This document shows, piece after piece, positions 1-5,720 of a DNA stretch of 6,974 bases. The position numbers and the translations under genes are program-made. This DNA comes from an uncultured Anaerolineales bacterium (GTDB lineage Bacteria > Chloroflexota > Anaerolineae > Anaerolineales > UBA11657). Position 1 is the first letter of the stretch. Each line of letters begins with the position of its first letter. The notes under the pieces were generated by a model that was not told where the DNA came from, searched no databases, and worked only from the letters and a program-made list of their open reading frames with translations. The DNA lies in contig CAJWIA010000079.1 of NCBI GenBank assembly GCA_913040765.1, positions 1 to 6,974 on the forward strand. The letters run 5' to 3'.

Positions 1-211
1 GTCCCTGACGCGTATCCAACCGGACATCCTGCACCTTTTCTCCAGAATTGAACTTACGTTCTACGGTTGCTCCTGTTCTGAGATTGCGGACTTTTGTCCG
101 TATGGTAGCGCTACCACGACCAGGTTTGTGGTGCGAATAATCTAATACACGCCACAAATCATTATCAGTAACAAAAGTCACTCCCTTACGCAACTGATTC
201 ACATCAATCAT
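1..211 (-). CDS. efp: Elongation factor P, N-terminal part (cut by window edge)
   Basis: Elongation factor P binds between the ribosomal P and E sites and relieves stalling at runs of proline. Only the first 70 codons are visible; a full EF-P has about 185 residues, so the OB-fold domains II and III lie outside the window. The visible part is the KOW-like domain I. It starts MIDVNQLRKGV and holds the loop HHKPGRGSA at residues 27-35. K29, just before PGRG, aligns with the tip lysine (K34 in E. coli) that many bacteria modify. The domain ends with RNLRTGATVERKF and the start of VQDVRLD. The ATG at 209-211 is preceded by a weak AGGA site 8 bases upstream (220-223). The gene lies 68 bases after the membrane protein gene on the same strand but has its own strong promoter. 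Family assignment is from motif recognition and is firm; no modification enzyme is visible nearby. Confidence 0.95.
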   Translation of the reverse strand, partial: MIDVNQLRKGVTFVTDNDLWRVLDYSHHKPGRGSATIRTKVRNLRTGATVERKFNSGEKVQDVRLDTRQG

Positions 212-219
212 AATATATA

Positions 220-223
220 TCCT
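220..223 (-). promoter_or_regulatory. Ribosome binding site of efp
   Basis: On the minus strand, AGGA is followed by 8 A/T-rich bases and then the ATG. The match is short but the spacing is right, and it supports the chosen start. Confidence 0.5.
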
Positions 224-249
224 ATACCCATAATCACAAACTCTTGAAA

Positions 250-279
250 ATTATAACTAACGATACATAACTAAGTCAA
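250..279 (-). promoter_or_regulatory. Sigma70-type promoter of efp
   Basis: On the minus strand the sequence shows a -35 box TTGACT (274-279), an 18-base spacer and a perfect -10 box TATAAT (250-255). The expected start of transcription is near 243, giving a leader of about 30 bases before the efp ATG. The -35 box directly abuts the TGA stop codon (280-282) of the upstream gene. Five of six and six of six consensus matches make this the best promoter in the window. It suggests efp is expressed at a high level independently of dinG and the membrane protein gene. Confidence 0.8.
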
Positions 280-2325
280 TCATTTTTCGTTATCTAAATT
301 AATGGCCAAGTTCACTACACCATTTAAATATTCGTTACCATCTGAATCATGTACAACTACCCGATTGCCAGTCGAGGGTTCGAAAACGCCCACTTCAACC
401 ATCACACAATCGAGAGATGATGAGTCTGACAATCTTAGATTCCGCATATCTCGAACAATCTCACCATTAACCCATTGCCAGAAGGGGAACATACGACCCA
501 ATGGTGGTCCATCTGCCATGCCGAGCAAATTACCCTGACAATCAAAGGCATGCACAAAAACTTCTTCAGTACTGGGTGAACTCAATTTCCAAACAAGCTC
601 TACCCAAAGTTCACCACGCTTATCTAAAGTCAGTAATCCTGAAAATAAAATCAAACGGCCTCTATCAAATATGGCCAAGGGAATCTGATCAATGGTCGAA
701 AAATCTTCATCAAGTACTTGTCCTACATCTGTAAAACCAAGGGGGCCATCTCCATAAGTTGTAAGCCAAATATGATCGTACTTTCTTATGCGATCAGCCA
801 TTTCATCCCAATGAAGCACCTCACCCCATACATCGTAATAATGATGGTCAGGCTCAACAGCTACTAAAGGAAAGTTGATGCCATCTACTTGTGCTACTTG
901 GTTAGTATGAACACCAACCAACTGACCTGGGTCGTGATATTCCGGAATCACTACTACACCATCGTGTACTATTGGAAAGGTATGGTGCGCCGATGCCAAC
1001 CAAGTAGTAGGATTCACCACTAAGTGAGTGTCTTCCGGAAACAATTCAACGACACGCACCATATCCAATATGGGCGCAAGTGCCCTTCTATGTAATTCGA
1101 TTCGCGAATTAATATATCTGATCGGTATAGTTAATAACGTTACTGATAACAACACTGCTAACCAAGAATGATATTTGCTACGAATAGCTATTAAGGTAAA
1201 AAGTCCAGACCACATTATTGCTGCACTAATAGAAGGCAAAACAGTCAATCTAGGACTCACAACAACATACAGTTGCGGCAACGTTAATATTGATGGCAAA
1301 GACATTAGCATAACCCAAATAACGCTTAACAATAACAAACGTAGTTTGTGAAATTGCCAAAACATCATCGTTACAATAACTAGACAAAAAGAACCAACAG
1401 CAACTACCGATTGTGGTTCAGACCACATTGTTTGATTAGAAAGAAAAAGCGCAAGAGGTTGTACAGGAAATGTGTAAGCAACAAGAAAGAAGATTGTATT
1501 ATTCCATATCTCAAGCATAGGCCGCAATGTTGGCAAGCCAGTGTCAAGCCGCATCTTGTCTATGGATGTCCAAAGTAACGGAAAGGCAGTATTGGCTATC
1601 ACTGAAACAGATATAAATAATCTAGCACTAAGGGTAATTTCACTAGAGCCAATCTTATTCTGCTTGCCAACATTACGTAAAACTACAATCCATAAGGCCA
1701 CCAACACATAACCCGCAATGATTCCTGATTCATGCGCAAATGGCGCCAAACATGCGCACAGAGCTGAAATATATGCCCATATCACATCTCTACTTGTATA
1801 GAAATTTAGTATAGCCAGTACTGATAACAATACCAACATGGTAACTAGCAAATGAAATAGGGAAGCAACTAACGGGATAACTATAGAAGCGAAAGGGAAA
1901 CTACATAACACTATGGCAGCTTGCCAAGCAAAAATATTCCCAGCTATAGATTTAGATATTGGCCTTTCATTCGCCTTTGAACCATTATCTAAAGCCAACC
2001 ACACTTTTAATCCGACTGCGGTGATCAACCAACCATTGCATATCATCACAATTATGTTCAACAAGTGAAAAGCAAAGGTATTCGTAACACCAAACAACCA
2101 TTGCCATATCCTAAAAATAGAAAATCCTAGAGGTCGATAATAAGGAAAACCAGACGCTGAAGTCCATAAAGACAACAAAGAACGTCCTTGCATGAACTCA
2201 AAATTGGCTACGTCATCCCAGAAAAACGGCAGCTCAAGAACTGGCCAATATAGGACAGCGACCAACACTGGTGAAGTGAGGAAATGAATCCAAATCAGTA
2301 AACGCGAATCAATAGTTCTATACAT
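280..2325 (-). CDS. GT-C type membrane glycosyltransferase-like protein (PMT/ArnT superfamily)
   Basis: A 681-residue integral membrane protein with about 11-12 predicted hydrophobic segments between residues 10 and 405, followed by about 275 soluble residues. After the first membrane segment comes FFWDD (34-38). This fits the acidic pair in the first outer loop of GT-C enzymes, which take sugar from a polyprenyl-phosphate carrier. YYRPL (62-66) and HESGI (198-202, in a later loop) recall conserved loop motifs of the TMTC/PMT-like branch. The C-terminus (about 562-677) is beta-rich, with VFVHAFDCQGN, DGPPLGR, FPFWQW and VMVEVGVFEPSTG. That looks like a beta-sandwich domain I recall on Chloroflexota membrane proteins, probably on the outer face. 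The sugar and acceptor cannot be told from sequence, and it could also be an inactive relative. ATG 2323-2325 is chosen; an in-frame TTG lies 9 bases upstream at 2332-2334. No clear Shine-Dalgarno site precedes either. It follows dinG by 29 bases, so the two are probably cotranscribed. Confidence 0.75.
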   Translation of the reverse strand: MYRTIDSRLLIWIHFLTSPVLVAVLYWPVLELPFFWDDVANFEFMQGRSLLSLWTSASGFPYYRPLGFSIFRIWQWLFGVTNTFAFHLLNIIVMICNGWLITAVGLKVWLALDNGSKANERPISKSIAGNIFAWQAAIVLCSFPFASIVIPLVASLFHLLVTMLVLLSVLAILNFYTSRDVIWAYISALCACLAPFAHESGIIAGYVLVALWIVVLRNVGKQNKIGSSEITLSARLFISVSVIANTAFPLLWTSIDKMRLDTGLPTLRPMLEIWNNTIFFLVAYTFPVQPLALFLSNQTMWSEPQSVVAVGSFCLVIVTMMFWQFHKLRLLLLSVIWVMLMSLPSILTLPQLYVVVSPRLTVLPSISAAIMWSGLFTLIAIRSKYHSWLAVLLSVTLLTIPIRYINSRIELHRRALAPILDMVRVVELFPEDTHLVVNPTTWLASAHHTFPIVHDGVVVIPEYHDPGQLVGVHTNQVAQVDGINFPLVAVEPDHHYYDVWGEVLHWDEMADRIRKYDHIWLTTYGDGPLGFTDVGQVLDEDFSTIDQIPLAIFDRGRLILFSGLLTLDKRGELWVELVWKLSSPSTEEVFVHAFDCQGNLLGMADGPPLGRMFPFWQWVNGEIVRDMRNLRLSDSSSLDCVMVEVGVFEPSTGNRVVVHDSDGNEYLNGVVNLAINLDNEK

Positions 2326-2354
2326 TGTCAACAAGTAGCAAGCTTGGATATATA

Positions 2355-5171
2355 CTATTTGTTAATCCACATGGCAGCCGCATTGGGCAAGTCAGACAAA
2401 TTGCCTCTCCACTTCTTACAGTCAGGTAATGATTCCAAAAACGTTCTACCGTACGATTTAGTGATTATTCTCCGGTCAAATACTACAATGAGTCCGCGGT
2501 CTTTTTTACTTCGAATTAAACGTCCAAATCCCTGCCGAAATCTTATGATAGCCTTAGGCACTAAGTAATCAACAAAAGCATTAATCTGACCATCCTGCTC
2601 AACCACTGCACTTCTAGATTGGATAATTGGATCCGATGGCACATCAAAGGGTAAACGTGCTATCACTACTACAGACAGAGCCGAACCAGCAACGTCAATA
2701 CCCTCCCAAAAACTTTGTGTGCCCAAAAGGACTGCTTTATCTGCATTCCTGAAGGATGTTAGAAGCTGATGCCGAGAGGCACTGCCTGACTGATCATATA
2801 CCATAATTCCTTCTCGTTCTAAAGGACCACGAATAGCATGGGCAGTATCACGGAGTTGTACGTGAGAGGTAAACAGAACCAACGCCCGTCCATTCGTAGC
2901 TTTACATAGTTCTACAATACCCTCTTCCAAATCTTTTTGATATCTTTCTCTATTAGGTGGTTCTGCTACATCACTGGGTATACACAATAAAGTAGATTTT
3001 TTGTAATCAAACGGTGATCCTATTGCAACTTCATCTGCGTCCTCTGCATGCAAGCGATTCCTAATAAAACTAAAATTACCGGCAGTTGTCGTAAGAGTAG
3101 CAGACGTCATAACTACTGCATTTTTTTCGTACCATAGATGTTCTTGAACTAACGGTCCCACATGTAATGGAGCACTACGGATTGTCAACAAGTTACCATC
3201 ATTAGATAAATGAATCCAGAAAATCTGATCATCTTGTGCCTCGGTTACCAATCCGTGCACACGAGTGTCAAAATCATTTAATTTACCTATTATAGAACCT
3301 ATATTAGACTGCAATTCTTCATCTTCATCCCTGTCTCGACCAACAATTTTATTATACTCGTCCAATATATCCTTCAACCTTTTAATCGTTGAAGTCAAAG
3401 TATTATGTAAATTCTCCCAAACAATTTCTACGTCAGCCCACTCGGAACTATTTCTAGACTCGGCCTTTATCAGTAATCGTCTATCATATCCGCCGTTGCT
3501 ATTAGAGTCTTGATACTGAGCAAATTTTTTCAAGGCCTTGAAAAAACTCGTAGAATGAATTAACACGTTCTCAATTGATTTAGATGTTCCATCAACATCA
3601 TTTTTAATTTGCTGCTTCCTAGCAGAACCCTTATGTACTCGCGTCATTAACTGCTTTAGCAGTCCACTTTTTCTATTCACTAAGTTCTTTAGTAGTCTTT
3701 CAAAGTCTATCTGACGCGCTGCAAAACTGAGGCCATTTGTCGTAGCATCCTCCAGATGATGCGCCTCATCAATAATGAGATACCTGTACTCCGGCAACAC
3801 GTGATTTTCGGAAGCTACATCAGCCAGCAACAATGCATGATTAACCACAACCAAGTGAGCTGATTCAGCCTCGCGTCGGGCTCGGTCAAACGGGCAACCA
3901 CCTTCTATCACCTTAGCGCAACGGTTCTTAGTACAGTTTTCATCTTCTGCAGATATTCGACTCCATACAGCAAGTTCGCCCGGGCCGGAAAGATTGATCT
4001 CAGAACGATCGCCTGACTTCGATTTAGCCAACCAAACATACAATTTAGCCAACACGTTCATTTCGGTTACATTATTAGGTCCTCTTTTGCGCAATATATC
4101 AAAGCGACGTGGGCAAATATAATTACCCCGACCTTTTTGTACCACAGCTCGGAATGGCATATCTAAGATTTCATCTAAAACTGGCACATCTTTATTAATC
4201 AACTGATCCTGTAGGTTAATTGTGTTGGTTGATACCACTACACGCTCATCATTTGTACACGCCCACTTAATGGCAGGTACCAGATAGGCTAAGCTCTTGC
4301 CAATACCTGTACCAGCTTCTACCAAAAGATGACGTGGGTGGGAAATCGCCTTCGCAACATTCCTCATCATTTCAATTTGCTCAACTCTATGTTCAAAATT
4401 CTCTAAATTCTTGGACAACAAACCATTAGATGAAAATAAAGCTTCCAACGCAGATATATCCAACTCTTCCTTGTGATCATCATCTCTAGGGCGTAAAGCT
4501 TCAGACTCCGGTGCTAATTCATCAAAATTATATAAATCTATGTTCTCTTGTGACTGGCCAGGAAATTCCTTCTGACGCTCATCTAGAAGCTTATCCAAAG
4601 GCAACTCAGCACCCCACTCCACACCCTTATTCATGCGACTAAGGCGCAAAAGTTCCATGACAATGTTGCTCGGGATATCCTTGGCCATAGATATCATCTT
4701 TGTATATATCGCAAAAGTTACCCTAGCATCATCCAATGCACGGTGTGTAGCTGGAAGTTCTACTTCCAACTGCATAGCAAGAGAACCTAGACTATATCGA
4801 GCAGCAGAGGGCAACACACAAGCTGCCACATGCATAGTATCAATTCGACTGTTGGACAGAAAAGCCCCGTACTTGCCTAGAAAATTCAAATCAAATTGTA
4901 TGTTGTGACCAATTATTGGATCATTTCCAACAAATTTTTGTAACTGTGATATCTTGTCATGTACCGACGGCGCCGTAGATACCATTTCATTTGTTATTGA
5001 CGTCAACTGGGTTATGTATTGGGAAATATTTTTGCCGGGATTAATCAGAGTTTGGAATTCATCCTTGATTTCATCTCCACGAAACTTTACAGCCCCAATC
5101 TCGATGATTTCGTCAATGGACGTATCAAGCCCTGTAGTTTCTAAATCAAGTGTAACCATTGTATGAGTCAT
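2355..5171 (-). CDS. dinG: DinG-type protein: DEDDh 3'-5' exonuclease fused to XPD-like Fe-S helicase
   Basis: A 938-residue protein with two enzymatic halves, acting on damaged or structured DNA in the cytoplasm. Residues 1-165 form a DnaQ-like exonuclease: LDLETTG (D9, E11), IIGHNIQFD (D94) and HRALDDA (H143, D148) supply the DEDDh set. An acidic linker follows (about 205-245). The superfamily 2 helicase shows Walker A EAGTGIGKS (285-293), DEAH (468-471), TSATLT (689-694), GTQSFWEGID (817-826) and QGFGRLIR (880-887). Four cysteines, C353, C413, C418 and C426, lie between Walker A and DEAH as in Fe-S helicases of the XPD/DinG family. The region around 500-650 is probably the arch domain. An open frame runs up to 5261, but that part crosses a hairpin and encodes nothing family-like. 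ATG 5169-5171 is preferred because AGGAG lies 12 bases upstream; ATG 5157-5159, directly before VTLDLETTG, is the alternative. The membrane protein gene follows at 29 bases. Confidence 0.93.
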   Translation of the reverse strand: MTHTMVTLDLETTGLDTSIDEIIEIGAVKFRGDEIKDEFQTLINPGKNISQYITQLTSITNEMVSTAPSVHDKISQLQKFVGNDPIIGHNIQFDLNFLGKYGAFLSNSRIDTMHVAACVLPSAARYSLGSLAMQLEVELPATHRALDDARVTFAIYTKMISMAKDIPSNIVMELLRLSRMNKGVEWGAELPLDKLLDERQKEFPGQSQENIDLYNFDELAPESEALRPRDDDHKEELDISALEALFSSNGLLSKNLENFEHRVEQIEMMRNVAKAISHPRHLLVEAGTGIGKSLAYLVPAIKWACTNDERVVVSTNTINLQDQLINKDVPVLDEILDMPFRAVVQKGRGNYICPRRFDILRKRGPNNVTEMNVLAKLYVWLAKSKSGDRSEINLSGPGELAVWSRISAEDENCTKNRCAKVIEGGCPFDRARREAESAHLVVVNHALLLADVASENHVLPEYRYLIIDEAHHLEDATTNGLSFAARQIDFERLLKNLVNRKSGLLKQLMTRVHKGSARKQQIKNDVDGTSKSIENVLIHSTSFFKALKKFAQYQDSNSNGGYDRRLLIKAESRNSSEWADVEIVWENLHNTLTSTIKRLKDILDEYNKIVGRDRDEDEELQSNIGSIIGKLNDFDTRVHGLVTEAQDDQIFWIHLSNDGNLLTIRSAPLHVGPLVQEHLWYEKNAVVMTSATLTTTAGNFSFIRNRLHAEDADEVAIGSPFDYKKSTLLCIPSDVAEPPNRERYQKDLEEGIVELCKATNGRALVLFTSHVQLRDTAHAIRGPLEREGIMVYDQSGSASRHQLLTSFRNADKAVLLGTQSFWEGIDVAGSALSVVVIARLPFDVPSDPIIQSRSAVVEQDGQINAFVDYLVPKAIIRFRQGFGRLIRSKKDRGLIVVFDRRIITKSYGRTFLESLPDCKKWRGNLSDLPNAAAMWINK

Positions 5172-5183
5172 TAGAGTATTTAG

Positions 5184-5188
5184 CTCCT
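5184..5188 (-). promoter_or_regulatory. Ribosome binding site deciding the dinG start
   Basis: AGGAG on the minus strand lies 12 bases before the ATG at 5169-5171 and 24 bases before the alternative ATG at 5157-5159. The spacing is a little long, but it favours the first ATG over the second and over any start farther upstream. Confidence 0.5.
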
Positions 5189-5222
5189 GAAGATTTGCAT
5201 ATTGTACACAACCACAAACAAA

Positions 5223-5277
5223 GATGATACCTGAGTGATTAATACCCTTGCGGGTTATCAATCACTCAGGTATCATC
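5223..5277 (-). terminator. Long hairpin upstream of dinG (terminator or attenuator-like)
   Basis: The arms at 5223-5240 and 5260-5277 are perfect 18-base inverted repeats (left arm GATGATACCTGAGTGATT). Inside them a further stem pairs ACCC with GGGT (5244-5247 with 5252-5255) around a four-base loop, with one small bulge and one mismatch between the two stems. Read on the minus strand, the hairpin is followed by TTTGTTTGTGGTTGTG, a T-rich but imperfect tail. On the plus strand there is no T-tract, so any termination would act in the direction of dinG. rpmB already has its own terminator upstream, so this may be a second terminator, a leader attenuator or an operator palindrome. The structure is certain; the role is inference. 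Confidence 0.6.
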
Positions 5278-5308
5278 ACTATAGAGATGCAAGTAAGCTG
5301 AATGACAA
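5278..5308 (-). promoter_or_regulatory. Candidate dinG promoter upstream of the hairpin
   Basis: On the minus strand, TTGTCA (5303-5308) and TATAGT (5278-5283) each match the sigma70 boxes at five of six positions, but the spacer is 19 bases, longer than ideal. Transcription from here would start near 5271, inside the first arm of the hairpin, placing the hairpin at the 5' end of the dinG message. A rival -10 box, TACAAT (5201-5206), lies after the hairpin but has no convincing -35 partner. dinG needs some promoter between the rpmB terminator and its start, so one of these is plausible; which one is open. Confidence 0.3.
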
Positions 5309-5322
5309 TATGGCCAGAGCTT

Positions 5323-5362
5323 AAATCAAAACGACTGCGAAATCTTGTGGATTGCAGTCGTT
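5323..5362 (-). terminator. Intrinsic terminator of rpmB
   Basis: The 9-bp stem AACGACTGC/GCAGTCGTT (5330-5338 with 5354-5362) is extended by an inner AATC/GATT pairing beyond a two-base bulge. On the minus strand it is followed by TTTTGATTT. It begins 22 bases after the rpmB stop codon. Stem, T-tract and position all fit a rho-independent terminator for rpmB. Confidence 0.8.
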
Positions 5363-5384
5363 ACGAATGACGGCTTCAAATGTA

Positions 5385-5564
5385 TCAGACTTTTGCCAGT
5401 GTCTTAATGCACTTGGCACAAAGGACTTTATGAAGCGGTCTGCCACCTTCCCAGACTGTTACTTTCTGCAAGTTGGCCTTAAATGTCCTTCTAGTTGAAT
5501 GCATAGATTTAGGTACATTTCTACCGAAACGTGTTCTTTTACCGCAATGAGCGCATTTAGCCAT
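5385..5564 (-). CDS. rpmB: 50S ribosomal protein L28 (bL28), zinc-ribbon form
   Basis: A complete 59-residue protein of the large ribosomal subunit. It opens MAKCAHCGKRTRFGRNV, the usual L28 start, and continues with SMHSTRRTFKANLQKV and a C-terminal half ending in CAKCIKTLAKV. C4/C7 and C49/C52 form two CxxC pairs, so this is the zinc-binding version of the protein; zinc-free paralogues in other bacteria lack these cysteines. The length is normal for the short bL28 type. AAGGA lies 9 bases before the ATG. The gene has its own promoter and terminator and is divergent from fakA, an arrangement seen in many bacteria. In Firmicutes an Asp23-family gene (yloU) often sits between the two; none fits in the 156 bases here. 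Confidence 0.96.
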   Translation of the reverse strand: MAKCAHCGKRTRFGRNVPKSMHSTRRTFKANLQKVTVWEGGRPLHKVLCAKCIKTLAKV

Positions 5565-5573
5565 CGATTATTA

Positions 5574-5578
5574 TCCTT
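5574..5578 (-). promoter_or_regulatory. Ribosome binding site of rpmB
   Basis: AAGGA on the minus strand lies 9 bases upstream of the rpmB ATG. It is one of the best-matched ribosome binding sites in the window, which fits a highly translated ribosomal protein. Confidence 0.7.
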
Positions 5579-5594
5579 ATTGTGTCAGCGCAGA

Positions 5595-5603
5595 ATTTTA
5601 CCA
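5595..5603 (-). promoter_or_regulatory. Extended -10 promoter of rpmB
   Basis: On the minus strand, TGG precedes TAAAAT (5595-5600), making an extended -10 element (TGn plus hexamer). No good -35 box is found 16-18 bases upstream, which extended -10 promoters can do without. Transcription would start near 5588, leaving a leader of about 24 bases that includes the AAGGA site. Confidence 0.5.
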
Positions 5604-5656
5604 CAAACTTGGTACTATTAGGGTGAAATAGAAAAAGGAAGGTGTTTCATATCTAA

Positions 5657-5685
5657 TTAATAAACGTTTGTTAGTCAAATATATA
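5657..5685 (+). promoter_or_regulatory. Candidate promoter of fakA
   Basis: TTAATA (5657-5662) and TATATA (5680-5685) are separated by 17 bases. Each box is an imperfect match in an A/T-rich stretch where chance matches are common. The predicted start near 5692 would give a leader of about 29 bases. No Shine-Dalgarno site at normal distance precedes the fakA ATG; AAAGGG lies 15 bases upstream. Confidence 0.35.
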
Positions 5686-5720
5686 GCAACTTGAAAGACA
5701 AAGGGATTTAGACTGTTACT

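Larger units (their letters stand above)
5565..5720. other. Divergent promoter region between rpmB and fakA
   Basis: This 156-base A/T-rich stretch separates the two divergent genes. It holds the extended -10 promoter and ribosome binding site of rpmB on the minus strand and a weaker candidate promoter for fakA on the plus strand. I see no open reading frame with family features, no hairpin of note and no Asp23-like gene. Confidence 0.7.

Noticed and set aside
302..734. Plus-strand open frames opposite the membrane protein gene
   Set aside because: They are antisense to the beta-rich C-terminal domain and look like chance frames.
2323..2334. TTGACA at 2325-2334 on the minus strand as a -35 box
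   Set aside because: It overlaps the start of the membrane protein gene and has no good -10 partner at the right distance; likely chance.
3265..5166. Several plus-strand open frames opposite dinG (for example 3265-3513, 4633-4908 and 4954-5166)
   Set aside because: They overlap conserved exonuclease and helicase coding sequence, have low-complexity products and no ribosome binding sites or family motifs.
5172..5261. Extension of the dinG reading frame upstream to a TTG at 5261
   Set aside because: The extra residues cross the hairpin and have no family resemblance. The AGGAG site and the exonuclease motif place the start at 5171.
5223..5277. Inverted repeat as a MITE or insertion sequence remnant
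   Set aside because: No flanking target duplication and no second copy in the window; the short, nearly fully paired structure fits an RNA hairpin or operator better.
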